64,000 bases of DNA from DASXRU01 sp034665305. Lineage in GTDB: Bacteria > Acidobacteriota > Blastocatellia > Pyrinomonadales > Pyrinomonadaceae. The notes under the pieces were generated by a model. It was not told where the DNA came from, searched no databases, and was given only the letters and a program-made list of their open reading frames with translations. The stretch lies in NCBI GenBank assembly GCA_034665305.1, contig JAXDFZ010000014.1, positions 310,001-374,000 of the forward strand, in the 5' to 3' direction. The position numbers and the translations under genes are program-made. This document shows, one piece after another, positions 33,584-42,318 of this stretch. Position 1 is the first letter of the stretch, and each line of letters starts with the position of its first letter.

Positions 33584-34036
33584 ATGTCTAGACGAAGATT
33601 CCCAAGCCTGTTAGCAGTTTTTCTCGTAGTCGTTTTTGTGAGCGCTGTGGTGGCGCCGGCAACGTCCGCTGCGGATCAGCCGCGCATGCAAGCGGCGCGC
33701 GCCGATCTGAATCAGGCGCGGGCGCAATTGCAGCAAGCCGTCAGCAATAAGGATGGCCATCGCGTAAAGGCCATCGGGTACGTCAACTCGGCGATTGCGG
33801 AAATCAATGCCGGCATCGCATACGACCGGCGTCACAACCATGCGGCGAGCTCCGCATCGTTGGGTATCGTCGTTCCGGACCAACCGCACATGCAGGCGGC
33901 GTTGAATCATCTGATGGATGCGCAGCGAAACCTGCAAGCGGCGACATCCGATAAGGGCGGACATCGCCAGAAGGCGCTCGAGTACGTCGGCAAAGCAATC
34001 AACGAAGTTAACAAAGGCATCGCCGCCGGCAACTGA
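33584..34036 (+). CDS. Small secreted protein with two duplicated helical units
   Basis: A 150-residue protein with GAAGGAGAA about 8 nt before the ATG and a signal peptide (FPSLLAVFLVVVFVSAVVAP, ending near TSA). The mature part is two copies of a unit of about 45 residues: DQPRMQAARADLNQARAQLQ...GHRVKAIGYVNSAIAEINAG and DQPHMQAALNHLMDAQRNLQ...GHRQKALEYVGKAINEVNKG. Each is predicted to be a helical hairpin. A His-containing spacer (DRRHNHAAS) lies between them. The role is unknown; the shape suggests a small scaffold or binding protein in the periplasm. It is followed by a gap with three repeat families. Confidence 0.82.
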   Translation: MSRRRFPSLLAVFLVVVFVSAVVAPATSAADQPRMQAARADLNQARAQLQQAVSNKDGHRVKAIGYVNSAIAEINAGIAYDRRHNHAASSASLGIVVPDQPHMQAALNHLMDAQRNLQAATSDKGGHRQKALEYVGKAINEVNKGIAAGN

Positions 34037-34225
34037 CGATCGCGGAATGCGGATTTCGGATTGCGGTTAGGACAATTCGCGTCTGTTTTGTAGGGGTGGC
34101 ACTCCGTGGCCGCCCCCGTTCTTTGCCCGCTCGAACGATGGCGAAAAAGGTGGAGCCACGGAGTGCCGCCCCCACAGATTGCCAACAGTAAATCGCAAAC
34201 TAACAGTTTGCGTTACAATTGAAGA
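34037..34225. repeat. Gap with repeat families A, E and G
   Basis: A single family A arm (ATCGCGGAATGCGGATTTCG, 34038-34066) is followed by a family E pair (GGCACTCCGTGGCCGCCCCC at about 34097 facing GAGCCACGGAGTGCCGCCCC at about 34153) and a family G unit (CGCAAACTAACAGTTTGCGT at about 34195). Three families lie within 190 bp. The last ends about 10 bp before the next start codon. Confidence 0.7.
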
Positions 34226-35254
34226 ATGAAAGCGATCATCTTCAAGGAACACGGCGGGCCGGAAGTGCTGCAGCTTAGCGACGTTCCGCAGCCGTCGATC
34301 AAACCCAACGAAGTGCTGGTCGAAGTGCGCGCGTGCGCGCTGAACCATCTGGATGTCTGGGTGCGAGGCGGGTTGCCGGGAATCAAGATTCCGCTGCCGC
34401 ACATTTTAGGTAACGACGTTGCCGGAGTAGTTAATGCAGTTGGCGAGCTTGTCACCTGGGTGCAGCCCGGCGATGAGGTCATGTTGCACCCGGGCGTTTC
34501 CTGCGGGCATTGCATCGAATGCGTGGGTGGGCGCGACAACCTGTGCGCCGAGTATGACATCCTGGGCCAGCGGCGTGACGGTGGTTACGCGGAGTTGATC
34601 GCCGTGCCGGGCGTGAACGTTATTCCCAAACCGAAAAGTTTGAGTTGGGAAGAAGCCGCGGCGCTGCCCCTCGTGACCGTAACTGCGTGGCACATGCTGG
34701 TAACGCAGGCCAAAGTGCAGCCAGGTGAAGACGTACTGATTCATGCGGCCGGCAGCGGCGTTGGTTCGTTGGGAATTCAGATCGCGAAACTATTCGGCGC
34801 GCGCGTTATCGCTACCGCCGGTTCCGATGAAAAACTTGCGAAGGCCCGCGAGCTGGGTGCGGACGCGACCATCAATTACACGCGGGAAGACTGGCCCAAA
34901 GAAGTAAAACGCCTGACGGATCGCGCGGGAGTCGACGTCGTCTTTGAACATACCGGCGCTGAAACGTGGCCCGGTTCGATCCTGTCTTTAAAACGGGGCG
35001 GGCGTTTGGTCACGTGCGGAGCGACTAGCGGCTTCGATGCGCGCACCGATCTGCGCCACGTCTTTTTCCGGCACCTGACGATTTTGGGTTCGATGATGGG
35101 TTCCAAGGCCGAATTGCTGGAGGCTATGAAGTTTGTCGAGAGCGGGCGCATTCGCGCGGTAGTGGATCGTTCGCTGGCCCTCGAAGAAGCGCGCCGCGCT
35201 CACGAGCTGATGGGCGATAGGGCGCAGTTTGGAAAACTTGTGCTGGTGCCCTGA
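34226..35254 (+). CDS. Zinc-type medium-chain dehydrogenase/reductase
   Basis: A 342-residue cytoplasmic oxidoreductase. The N-terminal GroES-like catalytic domain (about 1-150) contains the four-Cys structural zinc loop CGHCIECVGGRDNLC. The Rossmann domain has the nucleotide motif AAGSGVGSLGIQIAKLFGAR. The usual catalytic-zinc Cys near residue 40 is not obvious (ALNHLDVWVRGG), so it may resemble quinone-oxidoreductase-like members that keep only the structural zinc. The cofactor and substrate cannot be assigned. It stands alone between repeat-filled gaps. Confidence 0.9.
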   Translation: MKAIIFKEHGGPEVLQLSDVPQPSIKPNEVLVEVRACALNHLDVWVRGGLPGIKIPLPHILGNDVAGVVNAVGELVTWVQPGDEVMLHPGVSCGHCIECVGGRDNLCAEYDILGQRRDGGYAELIAVPGVNVIPKPKSLSWEEAAALPLVTVTAWHMLVTQAKVQPGEDVLIHAAGSGVGSLGIQIAKLFGARVIATAGSDEKLAKARELGADATINYTREDWPKEVKRLTDRAGVDVVFEHTGAETWPGSILSLKRGGRLVTCGATSGFDARTDLRHVFFRHLTILGSMMGSKAELLEAMKFVESGRIRAVVDRSLALEEARRAHELMGDRAQFGKLVLVP

Positions 35255-35300
35255 GGTCTTGGAATGGGGATTTGGGGGTGCGTTGCAAAAGTTAGGGCGG

Positions 35301-35600
35301 ATTTTCCATATATCATTTTCCATTTCTCATTTTTCATTGGGATTCTATGGAGTGCGCCGGCAGAGCGAAGCGGCAACGGCGCTTTGGATATTTTATTGCG
35401 CGGAGCGGGGCAGTAGCCCGACCGTAAGGGAGGGCTCCGGTTGAGTGCATGCGAGCGGGAGCCCTCCCTCACGGTCGGGCTACTGCCCGTTAGTCTTCCA
35501 AAGCGGTGTCGCGCTGGGCTTGCCACCGCACTCCAAATAGAGAGTAGTGGCGAATGCAACGCTTTTTCTTCCGCCCTTAATGATATATGGAAAATAATCA
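35301..35600. repeat. Nested inverted repeats, families D and H
   Basis: The outer pair (family D) is TTTTCCATATATCATTTTCC at 35302 facing TGATATATGGAAAATAATCA near 35581. Inside lies a near-perfect pair of about 33 bp (family H): GGGCAGTAGCCCGACCGTAA from 35408 facing CACGGTCGGGCTACTGCCCG ending at 35489. The 349-bp gap between convergent genes has no gene. Nested arrangement of two families suggests insertion of one into the other. Confidence 0.7.
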
Positions 35601-35603
35601 GTC

Positions 35604-36005
35604 TCACTTTCCGGTGTAGTCCTCGATCTTAAATCGTTTTCGCAGCGCTGCCATCATCTCGGGCTCGATCTCAACGTTTGAGCCGGCGATGTACTTCTTC
35701 TGATCATCCATTCCCACCCAATCCACAACTCGCGGCGCGTTGGCGTGCAGTATGCTGGTATCCTCCGGCGTAAAAGCGCGGCCGTCATTTCGTTCAAAGA
35801 TCCAGACATGGTCGAAGTGCGCGTCGCGAACCAGTTTCAGTTTTTGTTCGAATTCGGTCGCGGGCGTCGCCACCGGCCGGTAGCTGGAGTTATCGAGGGC
35901 ACCGTCGTCTTCGCTCGCGCGCCGGCGGCAACCCGACAGCGACGTCACCAGCAGAAAAATTCCTGCCAGCACAGCGGCAAATCGCAGAGTTTTTGAATTT
36001 CGCAT
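35604..36005 (-). CDS. Small predicted lipoprotein
   Basis: A 133-residue protein with a lipoprotein signal (FAAVLAGIFLLVTSLSGC; lipobox LSGC, Cys at about 27) followed by an RRR stretch. The rest is hydrophilic with no recognised domain (KLKLVRDAHFDHVWIFERND; ANAPRVVDWVGMDDQKKYIA; MMAALRKRFKIEDYTGK). It is probably anchored to a membrane on its periplasmic side. The next gene upstream on the same strand is the GT-C-like membrane protein 152 bp away, with a family C repeat between them. Confidence 0.75.
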   Translation of the reverse strand: MRNSKTLRFAAVLAGIFLLVTSLSGCRRRASEDDGALDNSSYRPVATPATEFEQKLKLVRDAHFDHVWIFERNDGRAFTPEDTSILHANAPRVVDWVGMDDQKKYIAGSNVEIEPEMMAALRKRFKIEDYTGK

Positions 36006-36022
36006 AACAATTTACCTGGGGA

Positions 36023-36143
36023 CCGGATTAACAGGATTCACAGGGTGGAAAAGAAAAGGCGCCTACCCAAGTTCCGCATCAGGTTTCAGAGCAATCTGGC
36101 AGTGTTTGTTTTCACATCGTGTGAATCCTGTTATTCCTGTCCG
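36023..36143. repeat. Inverted repeat, family C, copy 2
   Basis: CCGGATTAACAGGATTCACA at about 36023 faces GTGTGAATCCTGTTATTCCT near 36119, with a loop of about 75 bp. It resembles the copy at 29526-29656. Confidence 0.7.
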
Positions 36144-36157
36144 ACAGAATGCCTGTC

Positions 36158-37885
36158 CTAGTTTGGTGGTTCGGTGTCGCCGCCTTCGTCATCAGGCTCC
36201 GTTTGGTCCTCTGGTGGTGGCTCGCCTTTTTCGTCACGAATATGAAGGATGGTGCAATCTGCGTCTTCATACACGCGGTCGAACCAACCGCTGTCCATCG
36301 CGTTCGCATAAAACTCATCATGCACGTCGGTGTTGTCGCTAAACACATAGCGGGCGCCAAACCGATCACGAATCAATGGCCCGGCATCCTTTTCCTCGCC
36401 CAGGGTAATGCGATCATAAAGCCGGGAAAGATCGGGATGCTGGTCCAGCAAGTAAGTCGGATCGAGTCCGGAGACGTAAACGTGCGTCGGATCAAAATAG
36501 AAAAGGCGGGGAAAATCATCCCAGTCCGTGTTGAAAATCAATTGTCCCGCCGGCACATTGGTCCGCATCCACTGCGCGCCGCCCTGGTAGTGATTTGGTT
36601 TTGGGCTGTTGGCGATGTCTCTGGCAGTGATCTTCAAATTGAAAAACAGAACCACACCTAAGAAAACAATCACGCCGCCGGCTTTGATTGTTTGGATCAG
36701 GTCGCGCCGTTCTGCGGCCGCGACTGCCGCGGCCGGTTCCTGACGATCAAGGAAAGGCTCCAGCTCGTCGAGCAAGTCAGCGGGCAGCCGGTTCACTGCA
36801 GATCTTCCGCCCAGGAAAAACGGCTGCAATGAAAACGCCGCAAACAGTACGGCAAAAGGCGGCCAGTATTCCGCGAAGCGCTTCCAGCGCATCGTCATCA
36901 TCATCAACGCCGTGGAGAAAATCAGCAGAAACAGCTGGCGCGCGGAGCGCTTCCGGTCCTCTCCATTAAAGGCAATGTAGCCGGCGAGCATTGCCACGAG
37001 GGCCACAAAACAATTGATGACGAAGTCACCCCGCTCGTACGGATACCATTCCATGCCGACCTGCGTGGAGAATTCCTGCGCCGTCAACTTGATCAAAGCG
37101 TGCTCGTACAAAAGGTGAAGGTTGCGCGGAAAATAGGGATTGATGATCAGGCCCGCTACGCACCCGACCACAACCCAAAGCAGCGGGCGCCACTCAAAAC
37201 GGCGCTCCGTCCATGCGGTCACAATTGCCCAAATCACAGCCGCCACTATCAACAGCACGAACATGTCGTAAGTCAGGGTAAAAACGAACCCCAGCGGCAG
37301 CAGCAACCAGTATTTTCTTTCAAAAAACAGGTAGATTCCGATAATCAAATAAATGATCGCGAAGGGCGGCGCCTTGGCCATGTTCAGGCGGTAAAGAAAA
37401 GGCGATGAGCAGGCCAGCAGGGCCACCAACCAAACCAGGGCGTAACTGATGCGGTAACGAACGAGCAACCAGTAACAGGAAAAGAGAGCCAGACTGGCAA
37501 AGACGGCGGCAGAGATCTTCGCGCCCAGTCGCAGATCGCCGAACCACGTGAAGGGTATTTGAAAGAAGTGGAACAGCAGGTGATGATCGACGTAGTTGCG
37601 CGGGTTCAGCGTCGTCAACGGCAGCCAGGTAAAAGTTGGTGGAAAGTGGCGGCTGCGAATTCCCTCCCACAAGAGCCGGCTCCACTTGATGTGATAGTAG
37701 CCATCAAAATCGCCGCAGCAAATCGACTGGGTAGAGAACTGCAGCTTCCAGAAGACAAGTCCGATGGCGACGGCGCCGACCAGCAACTTACCTACCCGTG
37801 CGCCGGCATCGGAACTTAGGAATTCACGCACCGACTTTTTTTTGCCGACTTCAGTTGGTGTTGGAGTATCCGGATCCGTTGTCAT
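36158..37885 (-). CDS. Polytopic membrane protein, GT-C glycosyltransferase-like
   Basis: A 575-residue protein with about ten or more transmembrane segments (for example LLVGAVAIGLVFWKLQF, FASLALFSCYWLLVRYR, YALVWLVALLACSSPFLY, IYLIIGIYLFFERKYWLLLP). The first extracytoplasmic loop carries GDFDGYYHIKWSRLLWEG, which resembles the acidic DxD-type motif and YYH of STT3-like GT-C enzymes that use lipid-linked sugars. The C-terminal 130 residues are soluble (PNHYQGGAQWMRTNVPAGQL; FYFDPTHVYVSGLDPTYLLD). The tail is acidic and Pro-rich. I infer a glycosyl or oligosaccharyl transferase, without knowing donor or acceptor. No polysaccharide cluster surrounds it. Confidence 0.7.
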   Translation of the reverse strand: MTTDPDTPTPTEVGKKKSVREFLSSDAGARVGKLLVGAVAIGLVFWKLQFSTQSICCGDFDGYYHIKWSRLLWEGIRSRHFPPTFTWLPLTTLNPRNYVDHHLLFHFFQIPFTWFGDLRLGAKISAAVFASLALFSCYWLLVRYRISYALVWLVALLACSSPFLYRLNMAKAPPFAIIYLIIGIYLFFERKYWLLLPLGFVFTLTYDMFVLLIVAAVIWAIVTAWTERRFEWRPLLWVVVGCVAGLIINPYFPRNLHLLYEHALIKLTAQEFSTQVGMEWYPYERGDFVINCFVALVAMLAGYIAFNGEDRKRSARQLFLLIFSTALMMMTMRWKRFAEYWPPFAVLFAAFSLQPFFLGGRSAVNRLPADLLDELEPFLDRQEPAAAVAAAERRDLIQTIKAGGVIVFLGVVLFFNLKITARDIANSPKPNHYQGGAQWMRTNVPAGQLIFNTDWDDFPRLFYFDPTHVYVSGLDPTYLLDQHPDLSRLYDRITLGEEKDAGPLIRDRFGARYVFSDNTDVHDEFYANAMDSGWFDRVYEDADCTILHIRDEKGEPPPEDQTEPDDEGGDTEPPN

Positions 37886-37954
37886 TATGAGCCGCAGGAT
37901 AACAAGATTACCTGCAAGCGCGAAACTGAACGTGAGGAAACTTCTTTGGGGTTA

Positions 37955-38087
37955 GGTATCCGCAGATTTCACAGATTCAACATTCCACTAAGGCTTTAAA
38001 CCGCCTCTGCGCTTCAGGCAATTTGTGGCGCCGGTTTCGTTTGACTACTCCTGCCGACTGCTCCTGCTGGTGTAATCTGCGGATTCA
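37955..38087. repeat. Inverted repeat, family B, copy 2
   Basis: TATCCGCAGATTTCACAGAT at about 37958 faces GTGTAATCTGCGGATTCA at about 38070. It resembles 11475-11590 and lies between the receiver gene and the start of the GT-C-like gene. Confidence 0.65.
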
Positions 38088-38094
38088 AAGTGAT

Positions 38095-38595
38095 TCAACG
38101 GCGGAGTTCGGTAATCAAATCCAACAACGACGACGGATCGATGGGCTTGATCATGTGCGCATTGAATCCCGCCTGCAGGGCTCGCTCGCGATCGTCGTAC
38201 ATCGAAAAACCGGTGACCGCAATCATGGGCACGTCCTGGTAATCGGGCAGCTCGCGCAGCGCTTCCGCCAACTCGTAGCCATTCATCACGGGCATGCCGA
38301 TATCAGAAACGACGACGTCGAAAACTTCGGTACGCGCCAGGGCCAATGCCTGGGCCGCGGATTCTGCGGTAACAACTTTGAAACCAGCATGGCCCAGAAA
38401 CAAGGAAATCATTTCCGTGACATCGGCTACATCGTCAACGACGAGAGCGAGGGGCTGGTGTTTGTCACGCCCTGCGTTTTGGTCACGAAAGGTCGCGATC
38501 TTAGCGGCATCATCGCCGGTGCGCGGAATGAAAAGGCTTGAGCACACGTAAGGAACTTGCGAAACCAACGAAACAGGGAAGGACACTAATTGCAT
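38095..38595 (-). CDS. Response regulator receiver protein
   Basis: A receiver-domain protein of up to 166 residues. The core starts near residue 45: LALVVDDVADVTEMISLFLG (acidic pocket), VFDVVVSDIGMPVMNGYELA (phospho-acceptor Asp), MIAVTGFS (Thr) and AHMIKPIDP (Lys). No output domain follows. The exact start is uncertain because the first 40 residues are not conserved. It lies 90 bp downstream of the hybrid histidine kinase on the same strand. Its receiver is similar to the kinase's own C-terminal receiver (GFNAHMIKPIDP versus GFNAHLAKPIDP), so the two probably form one phosphorelay. Confidence 0.9.
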   Translation of the reverse strand: MQLVSFPVSLVSQVPYVCSSLFIPRTGDDAAKIATFRDQNAGRDKHQPLALVVDDVADVTEMISLFLGHAGFKVVTAESAAQALALARTEVFDVVVSDIGMPVMNGYELAEALRELPDYQDVPMIAVTGFSMYDDRERALQAGFNAHMIKPIDPSSLLDLITELRR

Positions 38596-38685
38596 CGGGG
38601 CCTTTCTTGCGCAACCAGGGGCCGGCGGTTTTCAGTTATTACGATTGGGGGCGCGGCATAATTTAGCGCAAAGTCTGCGGCCTGT

Positions 38686-41331
38686 CTATGTCGTTCTGCT
38701 GGGCTGATTCCGCAGCAGCTGCCTGACAACTGCGACCAACTGAGCCGGATCGATAGGCTTTGCCAGATGCGCGTTGAAACCTGACGCCAACGCGGCGTCA
38801 GTATCCTTTTTCGCTGCATAACCGGAGACCGCGATTGCCGGTGTATCTTGCAGGCGCGGATTGCGGCGGAGTTGCCGCATCAATTCGTTTCCGTCCATCT
38901 GCGGCATACCGATGTCCGAAATTATCAGGTCGAACTCCTGGCCCCCGGCAAGTTCAAGTGCGCTCGCAGCCGAAGAGCATGGCGTTATTTGATAACCGGC
39001 CGCCCCCAGTGCGGCCTTCATCATCTCCAGCGTGTCCGGCTGGTCCTCAACAATCAGCAGGCGAGCACCCTGAAGGTCCGGGTACGTTTTCAGATCCGCA
39101 GCATCGTCTCCCAGCGGCGGCAGCGCAATGGATTGCAAAGGTAATCGGACGGTGAAAGTAGATCCATGATCAGCTCCGTCGCTGGCAACCTCGATGACGC
39201 CGTGATGACCCGCAACAAAGTTTTTCACCAGGGCCAGGCCCAGGCCTAACCCGCCATGACTTCGTGTCTTTGACGCGTCCGCCTGGCGGAACCGCTCGAA
39301 CACGTGCGGCAGAAATTCTGCCGGGATTCCCTCGCCGAAATCTTTGATCGAGACGACAGCCTCTGCCGGTCCAGCCGCGCAGGAAATGTTTATTTCTCCG
39401 CCGTTGCGCGAAAACTTCACCGCATTCGATAGCAGGTTCCAGAAGATTTGAACTAAGCGAGTACGATCACCCACGACGATTGGCTCCTGCCAATCTTGAA
39501 ATGAGAGCGCGAGATGAATATCGCGTTCGGCCGCCTGTGGTCGCACCGTCTCAACCGCTTCGCGCACCACGGCGCCCAACGGGACGGGACGTTCTTCCAA
39601 CCGCAGCTTGCCGGTCAGAATCGCGGACATATCCAGCAGGTCATTGATCAATCGTTTCATTGCCTGGGAATTTCGGTCCAACACGGAGAGGCCGCGAGCG
39701 AAGTCCGTCTCCGGCAGAACGCCGCGCTGCATCATATGCAGCCATCCGATAATTGGAGTCAGAGGGGTGCGCAGTTCGTGCGAGAGCATGGTGAGAAACT
39801 CGTCCTTGGCGCGATTTGCCGCTTCGGCTTCATTGCGCGCGGACCGCTCCTCTTCATACAACCGGGCGTTATCGATAGCCAGGGCGATGCGGTCCGCTAC
39901 CAGTTGCAGGATTTGTGTGTCCGGTTGCGTAAATTGGTGACGGTTAAAAGTGCCTACATGAATCACACCCGTGACGCGCCCTTCAACCAGCAACGGCACG
40001 CCCAGCAGAGAAGCGATCCCTTTCTGCCGCAATAGCGGATTGACCAAATCCGCCTTTTCCGTGTCCTCAATAAAGACGGGTGCCGCGGAGGCGGCCACGC
40101 GCCCTGCAAAACCCCGTCCGACCGGCACGCGAACCCCCATTTCGACTTCCTCTTCCAGTCCTTTTGCCGCCCAGGCGACCAGTTCAGTCCCCTGCGGTTC
40201 GAGCAGAAGAATGGCAACCGTATCTACATGCAGGGCCTCGCGAATGCGATCGAGCAACTCGGCCAGCAGCTCATCCAAAGAGAAGTAAGCGAGCGTCGCA
40301 TCGGTAACTTTCTGCAAAGCGTGAATACGCCCGCTGGCGACTTCGGCGGCATGCCGGGCTTTTCGCTCGCGCTCGAGAAGCAGCATGTGCTCTTCCTCGC
40401 CCCGTTTGCGTTCCAGGTACTGTCCGATCTGGCTGCCGACGGTACTCATCATTTCCAGCATCGCCGGGTCAGGCGTCTGGCTGGCACAAGCAAAAAACTC
40501 AATCACGCCCAGAATGTCATTGCCAAGTTTGACGGGAAAACCAAAAGCGCTGCGAATACCGGCGCTGAGCGCGAAGGGCGCCCGCGGAAAGTTGCCGTCC
40601 TGGCTTACGTCCTCCAACCACGCTGCTTCGCCGCTCTCCCAAATTCGTCCCGGCAAACCGGCGCCGCGGGTGAAGGTACGTTGGCTGCTTTCCGCTACAA
40701 AGTCATGGATATCAAAAATTGGTTGCCGCCAGCTTTGGACATAGCGCAAAACATTCTGGTCGCGATCGAGACGCCAGAAGATCCCCAGCTCCCAATCCAG
40801 ACTTTCACAAATTGCTTGCAGGGTAAGTTCGGCGGCCTCGGACACGGAGACGGACTGCGCCAGGGCGTGAGTCACTCGATATTGCGCTGCCAGTCTTCGC
40901 TCAAATAAACGACGGCTGCTGATGTCGCGAGCGATGCCGGTAAAGTAGCGCGTTCCGTTTTCCGTGTATTCACCGAAGGAAAGTTCCAGGGGAATTTCGT
41001 GGCCCAGCTTATGCAGACCCGGTAAGGCAACCGTTTCCCATTCGATATGGCGCCGGCCGGTTGCGGCGTAGCGCTGGATGCCCGCCTCATGCACATGCCG
41101 CAAGTAATCCGGCATCAACATGGTCAAGCTGTGGCCCAACATTTCTTCGCGGGCGTAACCAAAAGTTTTTTCGGCGGCGCGGTTGACGAATTGAATGATG
41201 CTGGTCCGATCAATCGTGATGATGGCGTCGGAAGCAGTTTCGGCGATGATGCGTGAGCTCTCGGCAAGTTGATGGCCGCCGGCTGCCCCTGTTTGTTCCG
41301 GCCCTGGCGGGCCACCCGATGGTTCGGACAT
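38686..41331 (-). CDS. Hybrid sensor histidine kinase, PAS-GAF-GAF-HK-REC
   Basis: An 881-residue soluble kinase without transmembrane segments. The start at 41331 (MSEPSGGPPGPEQ) is chosen because the frame further upstream runs into a family A repeat arm. Domain order: PAS (about 25-145; ASDAIITIDRTSIIQFVNRA), GAF (155-315; RGAGLPGRIWESGEAAWLED), GAF (340-490; VPVGRGFAGRVAASAAPVFI), HisKA with the H-box LTMLSHELRTPLTPIIGW, HATPase_c with DFGEGIPAEFLPHVFERFRQ and GGLGLGLALV, and a receiver with LLIVEDQPDT, LIISDIGMPQMDG and AHLAKPID. The two GAF domains suggest sensing of a small ligand or redox state. The partner receiver protein lies 90 bp downstream. The closest upstream neighbour is divergent. 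Confidence 0.94.
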   Translation of the reverse strand: MSEPSGGPPGPEQTGAAGGHQLAESSRIIAETASDAIITIDRTSIIQFVNRAAEKTFGYAREEMLGHSLTMLMPDYLRHVHEAGIQRYAATGRRHIEWETVALPGLHKLGHEIPLELSFGEYTENGTRYFTGIARDISSRRLFERRLAAQYRVTHALAQSVSVSEAAELTLQAICESLDWELGIFWRLDRDQNVLRYVQSWRQPIFDIHDFVAESSQRTFTRGAGLPGRIWESGEAAWLEDVSQDGNFPRAPFALSAGIRSAFGFPVKLGNDILGVIEFFACASQTPDPAMLEMMSTVGSQIGQYLERKRGEEEHMLLLERERKARHAAEVASGRIHALQKVTDATLAYFSLDELLAELLDRIREALHVDTVAILLLEPQGTELVAWAAKGLEEEVEMGVRVPVGRGFAGRVAASAAPVFIEDTEKADLVNPLLRQKGIASLLGVPLLVEGRVTGVIHVGTFNRHQFTQPDTQILQLVADRIALAIDNARLYEEERSARNEAEAANRAKDEFLTMLSHELRTPLTPIIGWLHMMQRGVLPETDFARGLSVLDRNSQAMKRLINDLLDMSAILTGKLRLEERPVPLGAVVREAVETVRPQAAERDIHLALSFQDWQEPIVVGDRTRLVQIFWNLLSNAVKFSRNGGEINISCAAGPAEAVVSIKDFGEGIPAEFLPHVFERFRQADASKTRSHGGLGLGLALVKNFVAGHHGVIEVASDGADHGSTFTVRLPLQSIALPPLGDDAADLKTYPDLQGARLLIVEDQPDTLEMMKAALGAAGYQITPCSSAASALELAGGQEFDLIISDIGMPQMDGNELMRQLRRNPRLQDTPAIAVSGYAAKKDTDAALASGFNAHLAKPIDPAQLVAVVRQLLRNQPSRTT

Positions 41332-41377
41332 TGTGATTGGCAAATTAGGCTTTTCTAAATACTCAGTCAAGCGATTG

Positions 41378-41402
41378 CCGATTGCCATTGCGGAATGCAG
41401 AT
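41378..41402. repeat. Single arm of repeat family A
   Basis: GATTGCCATTGCGGAATGCA matches the family A arm and lies just upstream of the kinase start. No facing arm was found nearby. Confidence 0.5.
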
Positions 41403-41487
41403 TGACAGCCATGGACATCGCAGCTCTGGTTTTGCTACGGTGACCGCTCGTTCATAGCAAAGTGTTTTGAAGGTTTCCTGAATCTCC

Positions 41488-42288
41488 GTGAATCTACGCT
41501 CCCGCAACCAGAGAAGTTTTTCGCGAGCCGGCGAAGACGACATTCTGCGAAGGCTGGTCGCCGATCTGCTTCCTACCGATCACGCTCACAGCGCCGTCGA
41601 TATCGGCGCAGGTGATGGCGTGCGCTGGTCCAATACTTACGCGTTGTTTAGTCAGGGTTGGCGCGGCCTCGGCGCCGAAGGCGATCCTGATAAGGTAATC
41701 AAACTTGCGCGGGCCTACCGTCAATATCCCAGGGTTTTTGCCTGTCGCGCCCAAGTGACGCCGCACACGGTGGTGCCACTCCTGCGCGCTTACGAAATTG
41801 AGAAAGACTTCAGTGTCCTCAGCCTGGACATTGATGGCAACGATTACTGGGTGTTGCGGGCAATTCTTTCTGAGTTTCGGCCGCGCTTGATCGTGACGGA
41901 AATCAACGAAAAGATTCCGCCTCCGATCAGGTTTATCGTGAAATACAATCCTGCATTCACGCTGCGCCATCATTTCTTCGGTTTCAGCATTGCGAGTCTG
42001 GCAGACTGGTGCGCGGAGTTTGATTACAGCATCGTGGCGTTGGAATACAACAACGCTTTCCTCGCGGCGAATGAGTTATCCGGTGTGCGGGCGCTTGAGG
42101 TTGAGAGTGCGTATCGTGAGGGTTATCGCGATCGTCCGGCGCGCCGGAAGTTATTCGCTACAAACGACGACATGGAGATCATCCACTCGCTGAGTGCGCC
42201 TGAAGCGATATTGTTTCTGGAACAGTTCTACGAAAAGTTTGGCGGGGAGTTTTACCTGGGCCTGGAGAAAATCGAAGCCAAACTGTAA
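41488..42288 (+). CDS. SAM-dependent methyltransferase-like protein (FkbM-like)
   Basis: A 266-residue cytoplasmic protein starting at a GTG. The SAM-binding loop appears as AVDIGAGDGVRWSNTYALF, and a later conserved strand reads VLSLDIDGNDYWVLRAIL, which recalls the DxxG/DG motif of FkbM-type methyltransferases. The C-terminal part is unassigned (FFGFSIASLADWCAEFDYSI; GYRDRPARRKLFATNDDMEI). The acceptor substrate is unknown. The gene ends 30 bp before the convergent subtilase gene, with a terminator-like family E unit between them. It is divergent from the histidine kinase, and their shared upstream gap is about 156 bp. Confidence 0.75.
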   Translation: MNLRSRNQRSFSRAGEDDILRRLVADLLPTDHAHSAVDIGAGDGVRWSNTYALFSQGWRGLGAEGDPDKVIKLARAYRQYPRVFACRAQVTPHTVVPLLRAYEIEKDFSVLSLDIDGNDYWVLRAILSEFRPRLIVTEINEKIPPPIRFIVKYNPAFTLRHHFFGFSIASLADWCAEFDYSIVALEYNNAFLAANELSGVRALEVESAYREGYRDRPARRKLFATNDDMEIIHSLSAPEAILFLEQFYEKFGGEFYLGLEKIEAKL

Positions 42289-42314
42289 GGGCGGCACTCC
42301 GTGGCCGCCCCTAC
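42289..42314. terminator. Hairpin between convergent genes (family E)
   Basis: GGGCGGC and GCCGCCC surround ACTCCGTG in the 30-bp gap between two convergent stop codons. The following T-run is weak (CTACAATTTTAT). It could serve as a bidirectional terminator. Confidence 0.5.
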
Positions 42315-42318
42315 AATT

